Part shown: positions 7,489-15,343 of the stretch, one piece after another
Layout of the letters: each line of letters opens with the position of its first letter
Position numbering within the stretch: the first letter of the stretch is position 1
Origin: HGM13006 sp964518645
Lineage (GTDB): Bacteria; Bacillota; Clostridia; Oscillospirales; Oscillospiraceae
Assembly: GCA_964518645.1 (NCBI GenBank)
Contig: CAZFGL010000013.1
Span: 1 to 29,135 of the forward strand
Length of the DNA stretch: 29,135 bases
Direction of reading: 5' to 3'
The notes under the pieces: model-generated
Told to the model about the DNA's origin: nothing
The model's input: the letters and a program-made list of their open reading frames with translations, nothing else
Database searches by the model: none
Program-made: the position numbers and the translations under genes

Positions 7489-7980
7489 ATGGATGATCGT
7501 GACCACAAGTTACTGAAATTATTGGATACGGATTGCACCCTGGCGGCGGATCAGCTGGCATCAATGTGTGATACTACCGAGGCGGATGTTGCGACGAGAG
7601 TGGAAGCACTTCAGAATGAAGGGGTGATCCTTGGATATAAAGCGATGGTAAACTGGGAAAAGACCGGGATTGACATGGTGGAGGCACTGATCGAAGTGAA
7701 AGTCACCCCCCAGCGTGAAAAGGGCTTCGACCGGATCGCAGAGCGGATCTATCAGTACGACGAGGTTGAAAGCTGCTATCTGATGTCCGGCGGCTATGAC
7801 CTGACCGTTATCATCAAGGGCAAGACTCTCCGGGAGGTTGCGCTGTTTGTGTCCCAGAAGCTTTCCACCATTGACGGTGTTATCAGCACCGCTACTCATT
7901 TTATCCTGAAAAAGTATAAGGAGCAGAGAATCGTCTTTGAACCCAAGGTGGAGCAGAAAGAAAGGCTGATTTTCTCATGA
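7489..7980 (+). CDS. Lrp/AsnC family transcriptional regulator
   Basis: 163 residues: an N-terminal winged helix-turn-helix (about 1-55: DHKLLKLLDTDC, TEADVATRVEALQNEGVILGYKA) and a C-terminal RAM effector-binding domain (about 65-145: ALIEVKVTPQREKGFD through SGGYDLTVIIKG to THFILKKYK). Such proteins sense amino acids and often control the neighbouring gene. Here the next gene is an aminotransferase whose ATG overlaps this stop, so the pair is probably co-regulated and perhaps autoregulated. ATG 7489 was chosen because AATTTGGAGG lies just before it; the frame is open 32 codons further upstream but has no ribosome site there and would include the -10 box. Confidence 0.92.
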   Translation: MDDRDHKLLKLLDTDCTLAADQLASMCDTTEADVATRVEALQNEGVILGYKAMVNWEKTGIDMVEALIEVKVTPQREKGFDRIAERIYQYDEVESCYLMSGGYDLTVIIKGKTLREVALFVSQKLSTIDGVISTATHFILKKYKEQRIVFEPKVEQKERLIFS

Positions 7981-9152
7981 TGGATTATAATCAGATTGTT
8001 TCCCAGCGGGTTCAGAATATCAAGCCCTCCGGTATCCGGAAGTTTTTTGATCTGCTGGAGAATATGGATGACGCCATCTCTCTGGGTGTTGGCGAACCGG
8101 ATTTTCCCACCCCCTGGCATATCCGGGACGCAGGTATTTATTCTCTGGAGAAGGGCTTTACCAAGTATACCTCCAACGCAGGTATGACGGATCTCCGCCG
8201 GGAGATCTGCAATTACCTCAAACGCCGGTTTGACCTGTCCTATAATTATGAAAATCAGGTTCTGGTTACCGTGGGCGGCAGTGAGGGCATAGACTGTGCC
8301 ATCCGCTGTCTGGTGAATCCGGGGGATGAGGTGCTGATTCCCGAGCCCAGTTTTGTTTGCTACGGCCCCATGGTCTCTCTGGCTTCCGGTGTGCCTGTTC
8401 CCATTAAACTGGTGGCGGACAATGAGTTCCGGCTCAGCCCTAAGCAGCTTATGGCTGCGGTTACGGACAAAACCAAGGCTCTGGTGCTCCCTTACCCCTC
8501 CAATCCCACTGGCGGGATCATGGAACGGGAGGATCTTGAGGCGCTGGTGCCCATTCTGAAGGAACGGGGCATTATTGTGATCTCCGATGAGATCTATGCA
8601 GAGCTTACTTACGGCGGGAAGCATGTGTCCATGGCGAATATTCCCGAGATGTACGATCAGACCCTGGTGGTCAATGGTATGAGTAAGAGCTACTCCATGA
8701 CCGGATGGCGGCTGGGCTATGTATGCGGTCCCAAGGAACTGATCGGCCCCATGACTAAAATCCACCAGTATGCAATCATGTCCGCACCCACCACCAGTCA
8801 GTATGCGGCTGTGGAAGCTCTCCGTTATGGCGACGAGGATATTGAAGCCATGAAGGAGGAATATGACGGACGGAGACGGTATCTTGTGGATGGTCTCCGG
8901 GCGCTGGGACTGGACTGCTTTGAACCCAAGGGGGCATTTTATGTCTTTCCCTGTATCAGATCCACCGGCCTCAGTTCGGAGGAATTCTGTGAGCAGCTGC
9001 TGGTTCAGCAGAAGGTTGCATGCATTGCGGGCAATTCCTTTGGCGAGAGTGGCGAGGGGTATGTGCGTATGTGCTATGCGGCCAGCATGCATGACCTGAA
9101 GGAAGCACTGCGCCGTATCGGGCTTTTTCTTGACAGCCTGAAAAAACAGTGA
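7977..9152 (+). CDS. Class I/II pyridoxal-phosphate aminotransferase
   Basis: 391 residues, normal for the AspC/PatA-like group (fold type I). Visible landmarks: LGVGEPDFPTP (substrate arm, about 36-46), PYPSNPTGG with Asn176, ISDEIY with Asp204, and the PLP lysine Lys237 in NGMSKSYSMTGWRLGY. It transfers amino groups between amino acids and 2-oxo acids; the substrate (aspartate, aromatic or other) cannot be set from sequence. The ATG overlaps the lrp stop by 4 bases, so translation is probably coupled. A terminator follows at 9170. Confidence 0.93.
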   Translation: MMDYNQIVSQRVQNIKPSGIRKFFDLLENMDDAISLGVGEPDFPTPWHIRDAGIYSLEKGFTKYTSNAGMTDLRREICNYLKRRFDLSYNYENQVLVTVGGSEGIDCAIRCLVNPGDEVLIPEPSFVCYGPMVSLASGVPVPIKLVADNEFRLSPKQLMAAVTDKTKALVLPYPSNPTGGIMEREDLEALVPILKERGIIVISDEIYAELTYGGKHVSMANIPEMYDQTLVVNGMSKSYSMTGWRLGYVCGPKELIGPMTKIHQYAIMSAPTTSQYAAVEALRYGDEDIEAMKEEYDGRRRYLVDGLRALGLDCFEPKGAFYVFPCIRSTGLSSEEFCEQLLVQQKVACIAGNSFGESGEGYVRMCYAASMHDLKEALRRIGLFLDSLKKQ

Positions 9153-9169
9153 TAAGCTTATAGCATTGG

Positions 9170-9201
9170 AAGGGGCTGGGACGCAATTCCGGCCCCTTTT
9201 T
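9170..9201 (+). terminator. Intrinsic terminator after the aminotransferase gene (possible attenuator)
   Basis: Ten-base stem AAGGGGCTGG (9170-9179) and CCGGCCCCTT (9189-9198) with one G-T pair, 9-base loop, then TTT. Its 3' arm can instead pair with 9230-9237 (see findings). Confidence 0.85.
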
Positions 9202-9209
9202 ATTGAATT

Positions 9210-9237
9210 GGCCCCGCAAATTTTGTTCCGGGGCCGG
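9210..9237 (+). other. Second GC-rich hairpin before the DUF1015 gene
   Basis: Arms GGCCCCG (9210-9216) and CGGGGCC (9229-9235) with an AT-rich 12-base loop, ending about 20 bases before the start codon. The GGGGCCGG at 9230-9237 is also an exact complement of CCGGCCCC (9189-9196) in the terminator. Confidence 0.6.
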
Positions 9238-9255
9238 AAACTGGGTGGAGAAACT

Positions 9256-10485
9256 ATGAGAAACTGCTTTCACGGGGGAGATATTTTAATCCCCGAAAAG
9301 ATTTCAATGAAAAAATGGGCCTGTGTGGCCTGCGATCAGTTTTCGTCTCAGCCGGAATACTGGGAAAAGGTGAAAGAATATGTGGGGGATGAGCCTTCCA
9401 CATATCATATGATCTTCCCTGAGGCAATGCTTCGCACTGGGGACAGGGAGGAACGGTTGAATTCGATCCACAGTCATATGGAAGAATATCTGGAAAAGGG
9501 CCTGTTCCGCTGCTGCCGCCGGAGCTTCGTATATCTGGAGCGCACCATGGAAAACGGAAAGATCCGCCGGGGACTGATGGGCCAGATTGATCTGGAGGAA
9601 TATGATTTTAATCCCGGCTCTCCTGCGCACATCCGGGCGACCGAGGGAACTGTTCGTGACCGGATCCCCCCCAGAATGGAACTTCTGCGGAATGCGGCGC
9701 TGGAATTTCCCCATGTGCTGCTGCTGTGCGACGACAAGAAGGATGAAATTCTCACTGCCGCAAAGGAGATGGCAGGAGAAAAGCTGTACGATTTTGACCT
9801 GATGGAGGATGGGGGCCATATTACCGGTTATCTCATTTCCGGTCTGGGCGTGTCTGTGGTGAACAGTGCAGTGAGCCGTTATATCGCTGCGACGGAGGCG
9901 GGACAGGAACCGGGCAATGCCATGAGCTTTGCGGTGGGCGACGGAAATCATTCTCTGGCTTCCGCAAAGGCCTGCTGGGAGGAGATCAAGCCCACCCTCA
10001 CACCTGAGGAGCAGCAGGAACATCCTGCCCGCTTTGCGCTGGTGGAGCTGGAAAATGTCCACGATGAGGCCATTGAGTTTGAGCCGATCCACCGGGTGGT
10101 GAACACATCCTCTCCGGAGGTGCTTGTGACCATTCTTCAGGATCTGTCCGCCACAGAGGGATACCCCATTCAGATGATCTGTAACGGGGAGGAAGAGACG
10201 ATTTACATGCCCCGGGAGGAGAGCCCGCTGGCCCTTTCCATCCTGCAGCCCATACTGGACAATTATATTCGGGACAACGACGGTGTGATTGATTATATCC
10301 ACGGGGAGGATGTTGTCCGTGATCTTGCACGGGATCCCAATACGGTTGGGCTGATCGTTCCGGGAATGGATAAGGATGCCCTGTTCCCCGGGGTGCTTCA
10401 GGGAGGTGTGCTGCCGAGAAAGACCTTTTCCATGGGGCATGCCAGAGAGAAACGCTACTATCTGGAAGGGAAAAAACGGAGATGA
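9256..10485 (+). CDS. DUF1015 family protein
   Basis: 409 residues, close to family length. The family has a ParB/Srx-like fold according to published fold comparisons as I recall them; the biochemical role is not settled. Visible: KKWACVACDQFSSQPEYW near the N-terminus, DRIPPRMELLRNA, the core motif AVGDGNHSLASAKA (around 225-240), and a C-terminal part with VGLIVPGMDKDALFPGVLQGGVLPRKTFSMGHAREKRYY. In many relatives the core reads ADGHHRY; here it is GDGNHSL. The start ATG 9256 has GGTGGAG upstream; the frame runs 30 codons further back but through the terminator and hairpins. It overlaps ispE by 4 bases. Confidence 0.85.
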   Translation: MRNCFHGGDILIPEKISMKKWACVACDQFSSQPEYWEKVKEYVGDEPSTYHMIFPEAMLRTGDREERLNSIHSHMEEYLEKGLFRCCRRSFVYLERTMENGKIRRGLMGQIDLEEYDFNPGSPAHIRATEGTVRDRIPPRMELLRNAALEFPHVLLLCDDKKDEILTAAKEMAGEKLYDFDLMEDGGHITGYLISGLGVSVVNSAVSRYIAATEAGQEPGNAMSFAVGDGNHSLASAKACWEEIKPTLTPEEQQEHPARFALVELENVHDEAIEFEPIHRVVNTSSPEVLVTILQDLSATEGYPIQMICNGEEETIYMPREESPLALSILQPILDNYIRDNDGVIDYIHGEDVVRDLARDPNTVGLIVPGMDKDALFPGVLQGGVLPRKTFSMGHAREKRYYLEGKKRR

Positions 10486-11339
10486 CAGTGTTAAAAGCCT
10501 GTGCCCATGCGAAGCTGAATCTGACGCTGGATGTGCTGGGAAAGCGGCCTGACGGCTATCATGACCTATGTATGGTAATGCAGGAAATCGAACTGGGGGA
10601 TCATATCACCCTGACATTAGGTACCGGAGAGCCCTGGCGGGTGATTTCCGGATCTGTGGACATTCCCTGCGATGACAGCAATCTGACCATCAAGGCGGCA
10701 AAGCTTTTCTTTGAGGCAACCGGACTGGATCCTGATGGAATGACCGTGGAGATTGAAAAGCAAACTCCGGTCTGTGCCGGTATGGGGGGCGGCAGCGGGG
10801 ATGGTGCTGCGGTTCTGAAGCTCCTTCAGAACCATTACGGCTGTCCCCTTGCAGAAGAGACCCTGTATCGACTGGCAGAACAGACCGGTTCAGACGTTCC
10901 CTTCGCTCTGTTTGGGGGAACGGCACTGGCAGAGGAGAAGGGACAGGTTCTTTCCAGACTCCCGGCTATGCCCCAGTGCTGGATTCTGGTGTGCAAGCCC
11001 CCGTTTCCCATTTCTACTCCGGCTCTGTTTCGGGCCATAGATCAGGAAAATATCCACACCCGGCCCAATACCCGGGGAATGTGTGATGCGCTGGCGGCCG
11101 GAAATATCCATCGGGTGGCTGAAAGCCTTTACAATGTATTTGAACCGATGGTATCCCGGGAGCATCCGGAGATCCCAAAGATCCGGGAGACCATGGCCTC
11201 CTTCGGTGCCCTCAATGCCTGTATGACCGGCTCCGGCCCAACGGTGTTTGGAATTTTTCTTGATAAAGGGGTGGCTGAAAGCTGCTTCCGGGAACTGAAA
11301 GCTGTGTTCCGGGATACGTTCCTGACAAGACCGGTATAA
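10482..11339 (+). CDS. ispE: 4-diphosphocytidyl-2-C-methyl-D-erythritol kinase
   Basis: This enzyme phosphorylates CDP-methylerythritol with ATP, the fourth step of the MEP route to isoprenoid precursors, in the cytoplasm. It has 285 residues of the GHMP kinase superfamily: AHAKLNLTLDVLGKRPDGYH (8-27, Lys11), the glycine-rich ATP loop PVCAGMGGGSGDGAA (about 96-110), Asp138 in TGSDVPFALFGG, and the late GSGPTVFG motif. The ATP loop differs slightly from the usual GxGGGSSDAA by Ser to Gly. The ATGA overlap with the DUF1015 stop implies coupled translation. It ends in a strong terminator. Confidence 0.96.
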   Translation: MTVLKACAHAKLNLTLDVLGKRPDGYHDLCMVMQEIELGDHITLTLGTGEPWRVISGSVDIPCDDSNLTIKAAKLFFEATGLDPDGMTVEIEKQTPVCAGMGGGSGDGAAVLKLLQNHYGCPLAEETLYRLAEQTGSDVPFALFGGTALAEEKGQVLSRLPAMPQCWILVCKPPFPISTPALFRAIDQENIHTRPNTRGMCDALAAGNIHRVAESLYNVFEPMVSREHPEIPKIRETMASFGALNACMTGSGPTVFGIFLDKGVAESCFRELKAVFRDTFLTRPV

Positions 11340-11342
11340 TTT
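11312..11342 (+). promoter_or_regulatory. Candidate SigF-like promoter for spoIIR
   Basis: GGATA (11312-11316), 16-base spacer, GGTATAATTT (11333-11342), overlapping the ispE stop. The match to the forespore SigF pattern is fair, and the terminator lies between it and the gene, which is awkward. Low confidence. Confidence 0.25.
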
Positions 11343-11347
11343 CAGAG

Positions 11348-11399
11348 ATCATCGTCCATAATGTAGTCACTGTATTACATAATGGACGGTGATTTTTTT
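11348..11399 (+). terminator. Intrinsic terminator between ispE and spoIIR
   Basis: An 18-base stem (11348-11365 with 11376-11393, one mismatch, two G-T pairs), 10-base loop, then a run of Ts ending directly at the spoIIR ATG. The only SD-like sequence of spoIIR (GGTGA) lies inside the 3' arm. Confidence 0.85.
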
Positions 11400-12038
11400 A
11401 TGCTTAAAAAGACATGTAAGCTGGAACTGTGCTTTCTTTTGATTCTGGCGGCAGTATTTGCATGGGGCACAGCCCTGGAACAACAGCAGCAGGCTCTTGC
11501 GGGAGAGGTGATCCGGCTCCATGTGATCGCCAATTCTGATTCGGAGGAGGATCAGACCATGAAACTGCGGGTTCGGGACGCGGTTTTGGCGGCAGCAGAG
11601 CCTGTTGTGGCCAGTGCGGAAGATGCGGAAAGTGCCGGCAGGCTGCTCCGGGACATGGTGGACGAACTGGCTGATGCAGCGAATAAAACCCTGGGTGGCA
11701 AAGGAAAAGCACAGGTGCGTTTCGGACGGAGCCTGTTTGGGACGCGGCATTATGACGGATTTTCCCTTCCCGGGGGATATTATAACAGCCTGATCGTTAC
11801 CATCGGTGCGGGAGAGGGGCGAAACTGGTGGTGTGTGGTGTATCCCCAGATCTGTACTGTGTCCGCCACAGAAGAACAGCGCGCCGTGGCGGTGATGGGC
11901 GGAGTTTCTGAGGAAAATATGAATACCATCCAGCAGACCACGCCCCGGTATGAACTGAAATTCAAAACCCTCGAGATATTCGAGAACCTTCTGGTGTGGT
12001 TTAGAAGCCGCACCGGCGGGATTCCCACTTCCGGATAA
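11400..12038 (+). CDS. spoIIR: Stage II sporulation protein R
   Basis: SpoIIR is made in the forespore and secreted into the intermembrane space, where it triggers SpoIIGA to process pro-SigE in the mother cell. The protein has 212 residues: an N-terminal export signal (about 8-25), then the family opening EVIRLHVIANSDSEEDQTMKLRVRDAVL, and the conserved later core LFGTRHYDGFSLPGGYYNSL and GEGRNWWCVVYPQIC. The start ATG 11400 was chosen because an earlier in-frame ATG (11382) sits inside the terminator stem. The ribosome site is weak and buried in that stem. Confidence 0.92.
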   Translation: MLKKTCKLELCFLLILAAVFAWGTALEQQQQALAGEVIRLHVIANSDSEEDQTMKLRVRDAVLAAAEPVVASAEDAESAGRLLRDMVDELADAANKTLGGKGKAQVRFGRSLFGTRHYDGFSLPGGYYNSLIVTIGAGEGRNWWCVVYPQICTVSATEEQRAVAVMGGVSEENMNTIQQTTPRYELKFKTLEIFENLLVWFRSRTGGIPTSG

Positions 12039-12049
12039 AGGGGAAATAT

Positions 12050-12058
12050 GCTATAATA
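12050..12058 (+). promoter_or_regulatory. Extended -10 promoter of the addBA operon
   Basis: TGCTATAAT, a perfect -10 with the TGn extension. The -35 at 17 bases (TTCCGG) is weak, as is common with extended -10 promoters. GGGAGGG at 12073-12079 then leads to the addB ATG. Confidence 0.65.
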
Positions 12059-12085
12059 GGGTCAATATTTCCGGGAGGGATAGCC

Positions 12086-15000
12086 ATGCTCACACTGATC
12101 ATCGGCCGGGGAAAAACCGGTAAGACCTATAGACTGTTGGAACGGGTAAAAAACTGCCCGGGGATGAATATGGCCCAGCGGATCGTGATTGTACCGGAAC
12201 AGCTGAGCCACTCAACGGAACGACGGCTTTCGGCTCTGTGCGGGGATGAGATCAGCTTTGTTTCTGAGGTTTTAAGCTTTACCCGCCTTTATAACCGGGT
12301 TTGCTCCATCTACGGTGGCGGGGCGAGAAATACGCTGGATACCACCGGACGTATTCTGACTGCGAAGCTGGCACTGGACAGCATTCGACATAGATTAAAG
12401 GTCTTTGCCGCAGCTTCGGGACGAAGTGAATTCCTGAGGAATATGGTGGAGATGATCGACGAACTGAAGCGTTATGAGATCACCCCCCAGATCCTTTTGG
12501 AGACCGCCGGAAAGTCCCAGGGGATTTTTGCGGAAAAGCTTTCGGAGATCGCCCTGATTCTCTCTGCTTACGAAGCCCTTACTGCAACAGGCGCATTCGA
12601 TCCCAGAGATCATCTGAGCCTGCTGGTGGGAATGCTTCAGGAGGGGGGCTACGCCCGGGGAAGAAGCTTTTTCGTAGATGGATTTACAGACTTCTCAACA
12701 CAGGAGATCCATGTGCTTTCCCAGCTGCTCCGGGATTCCGACGATATGACGGTAACTGTTCCCTGTGACGATCTGACCGGCAGCGACCCCCTGTTTAACC
12801 CGGGCAGAGAAACGGCGCAGCGCCTGATTCAGATGGCGGAATCCTGTGGCAAGCGGGTGCAGGTGATCCATGCGGACTATGAGCGACCTCTTCCTGAGGC
12901 CCTTACATATTTGGAAAAACACCTCCTTGACTACGGCGCTGAGCCTTATGAAGGCAATGCGGACTGTATCACATTGGGAGAATTTCTGGATCGACTCAGT
13001 GAGTGCCGCCGGTGTGGAGCAGTTTTGAAAAAGCAGGCCATGGAGGGAATGCGTTATCGGGATATGACTGTGGCGGCCTGTGATGAGGCCGGGTACGGCG
13101 GTCTGCTTGAGGCAGTGTTCCGGACCATGGGGATCCCTCTGTACCGCAGCACCAAACGGGGTATTCTCAGTCATCCGGCGGCAGCCTTTGTGCTTCAGGC
13201 CCTGGAAGCGGCTGTGGATAATCTTGATACGGAAACGGTGACCGCCTATCTGAAAACAGGATACAGTGGCGCCACTTCTGAGGAATGTGACCGGATCGAG
13301 AATTACGCTGTGGTTTGGAGAATCCGGGGAAGTAAGTGGCAGACGGAATGGAAAATGCACCCGGATGGATATGACGGTGCCATAAAGCCCGAGGTGGAAG
13401 AGGAACTGAAACAGCTGAACCAGACCAAGGATACGGTTATTGCGCCCCTGTTGAATCTGCGGCAGAGTATTCGGACAGCGAAAAATGCCCGGGAACAGAT
13501 GAAGGCTATCTATCAGCTTCTGGAAGAAACAAAACTTTACGACCTGCTTCAGCGGGAGATTGCCCGGGACACTGAGGAAGGCCGGCTGGAGGCTGCTCAG
13601 GAAACGGCACAGGTCTACAGCACCCTTCTGGAGTGCCTCAAGCAGATCAACGGTGTCCTTGGAAAAACGACCCCCAGGACGGAGGAACTTCTCCGGGTTA
13701 TTAAACTGGCACTCTCCCAGTATCAGCTTGGAACCATCCCGGCGGTGCTGGATGCGGTAAACTTTGGCTCCATAGAGCAGGTGCGGGGAACGGAACCGAA
13801 GCTTCTCTATGTGCTGGGAGCCAATGAAGGTCTTATGCCGGCGGCTGTTGGGGGAGGGAGCTTCCTTTCCGAACGTGAGCGTGGAATCCTGCGGGATGAT
13901 TTTGATATTACCCTTGCCCCGGACAGTGAAAAGAATATGGAACGGCAGCTGCTGACGGCCTACAGCGCCCTGACAGCACCGGTGGAGCAGTTGTATGTCT
14001 CCTGGTGCAGTCAGAACGGCACGGCGCAGCCATCCTTCCTGACGGAACGAATGGGGAAGCTGTTCCCTAATCGGGGGGTCTCCCTGCCGGTAGAAACGGA
14101 ATATACCGGGGAACAGGCGGCGCAGGATTATCTCATTCATCGGGATGATCTTGATTATAATACCCTTACGGTGGTGATCGGACAGGCAGCCCGGGAGATT
14201 ACATTCCTGGCAGAGGCGATTCTTCAGGGACGGCAGGGAGCCGAGCCCAGAAGCGAACAGGTCACGGCGGAGAGCGCCAAAGCTCTGTTTGGGGATCCCG
14301 TTGCCCTGACTGCTTCCCGGCTGGATCAGCTGGGGAAATGCCCCCTGAATTTCTTCCTGAATTATGGTCTGAAAGCGCGGATTCGTAAGGAGGCCTCCTT
14401 CGATGCATCTGAATTCGGTACATTTGTCCACTATATTCTGGAGAAAACTGTGAACGAGCTGTCTCAGAAGGAGACAATTACCCCGCTGGATCGGGAAGAG
14501 AGCAGCGCCATGGTCAGAGAACATCTGGAGGAATATGCGAAAAATCGGATGGGGGACATGGAGCGGAGTGCCAGAGAGAAATATCTCTTTGCGCGGAACG
14601 GAGATGAGGCATCGGCCATCCTTCAGGAAATAACCGAGGAATTCAGTCTTTCGGATTTTCGTCCCAGATATTTTGAATTAAAATTCGGAGATGGCGGGGC
14701 TTATCCTGCGGTGACGGTGAATGGAAAGCTGGGTGCCGGCAAGCTCTCCGGTGTTGTAGACCGGGGAGACATCTGGGAGACGGAACAGGAAACCTACCTT
14801 CGGGTGGTGGATTATAAAACCGGAACGAAGAAGTTTGATTATACAGAGCTTTACAGCGGAATCGGCATGCAGATGCTGCTGTATCTGTTTGCCATGACCA
14901 AGGAGAATGTGGTGCCCTCCGGTGTCATGTATATGCCTGCGAAGCTTCAGGTTACATCTCAGGACGCGGAGAAGGAATCCAGAAAGCGCTCTGGTCTGAT

Positions 15001-15343
15001 TCTGGAAGAACCTCAGGTGCTTGAGGCCATGGAACACAGTGAAAAGAGCCGTTTTCTGCCGGTCAGCGGCCGAAAGGGGCTGGGTGACTATGTGGTGTCC
15101 CGGGAGAAGATGGAACAGCTGAGACAGTTTACAGAATCGAAAATGGGGGAAGCGGTGGATCATATCCTCTCCGGAGATTTTTCCGCAAACCCCTTCTATC
15201 GGGGCAGATCCAAGGATCCGTGCAGCTATTGTGACTATTTGGAAGTGTGCCAGCGGGATCCACAGTTCAGACGAACCCACTATCATGAGGAAATGACACC
15301 GGAGGATTTCTGGAAAAAGACGGGAGGCGGTAATGATGAGTGA
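12086..15343 (+). CDS. addB: ATP-dependent helicase/nuclease subunit B (AddB)
   Basis: AddB partners AddA in the Firmicutes counterpart of RecBCD, which resects double-strand breaks and responds to Chi. It has 1085 residues, within the family range. A Walker A-like GRGKTGKT lies at the N-terminus (about 8-15). The RecB-type nuclease motif VVDYKTG is at 907-913. The four cysteines of the 4Fe-4S staple are visible: Cys752 (GKCPLNFF), then Cys1046, Cys1049 and Cys1055 (C-x2-C-x5-C). It overlaps addA by about 10 bases and has a good ribosome site (GGGAGGG) and its own extended -10 promoter. Confidence 0.96.
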   Translation: MLTLIIGRGKTGKTYRLLERVKNCPGMNMAQRIVIVPEQLSHSTERRLSALCGDEISFVSEVLSFTRLYNRVCSIYGGGARNTLDTTGRILTAKLALDSIRHRLKVFAAASGRSEFLRNMVEMIDELKRYEITPQILLETAGKSQGIFAEKLSEIALILSAYEALTATGAFDPRDHLSLLVGMLQEGGYARGRSFFVDGFTDFSTQEIHVLSQLLRDSDDMTVTVPCDDLTGSDPLFNPGRETAQRLIQMAESCGKRVQVIHADYERPLPEALTYLEKHLLDYGAEPYEGNADCITLGEFLDRLSECRRCGAVLKKQAMEGMRYRDMTVAACDEAGYGGLLEAVFRTMGIPLYRSTKRGILSHPAAAFVLQALEAAVDNLDTETVTAYLKTGYSGATSEECDRIENYAVVWRIRGSKWQTEWKMHPDGYDGAIKPEVEEELKQLNQTKDTVIAPLLNLRQSIRTAKNAREQMKAIYQLLEETKLYDLLQREIARDTEEGRLEAAQETAQVYSTLLECLKQINGVLGKTTPRTEELLRVIKLALSQYQLGTIPAVLDAVNFGSIEQVRGTEPKLLYVLGANEGLMPAAVGGGSFLSERERGILRDDFDITLAPDSEKNMERQLLTAYSALTAPVEQLYVSWCSQNGTAQPSFLTERMGKLFPNRGVSLPVETEYTGEQAAQDYLIHRDDLDYNTLTVVIGQAAREITFLAEAILQGRQGAEPRSEQVTAESAKALFGDPVALTASRLDQLGKCPLNFFLNYGLKARIRKEASFDASEFGTFVHYILEKTVNELSQKETITPLDREESSAMVREHLEEYAKNRMGDMERSAREKYLFARNGDEASAILQEITEEFSLSDFRPRYFELKFGDGGAYPAVTVNGKLGAGKLSGVVDRGDIWETEQETYLRVVDYKTGTKKFDYTELYSGIGMQMLLYLFAMTKENVVPSGVMYMPAKLQVTSQDAEKESRKRSGLILEEPQVLEAMEHSEKSRFLPVSGRKGLGDYVVSREKMEQLRQFTESKMGEAVDHILSGDFSANPFYRGRSKDPCSYCDYLEVCQRDPQFRRTHYHEEMTPEDFWKKTGGGNDE

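Noticed and set aside
7896..9092. 398-residue open frame on the minus strand
   Set aside because: Antisense to the aminotransferase, which has all PLP-site motifs.
9166..9255. N-terminal extension of the DUF1015 gene by 30 codons
   Set aside because: It would translate a terminator and a second hairpin. ATG 9256 has its own ribosome site and begins the family-like sequence.
11382..11399. Upstream ATG for spoIIR
   Set aside because: It lies inside the terminator stem with no ribosome site. ATG 11400 gives a normal export signal.
12695..14524. 609-residue open frame on the minus strand
   Set aside because: Shadow of addB in the opposite frame. The addB strand carries the nuclease and Fe-S motifs.
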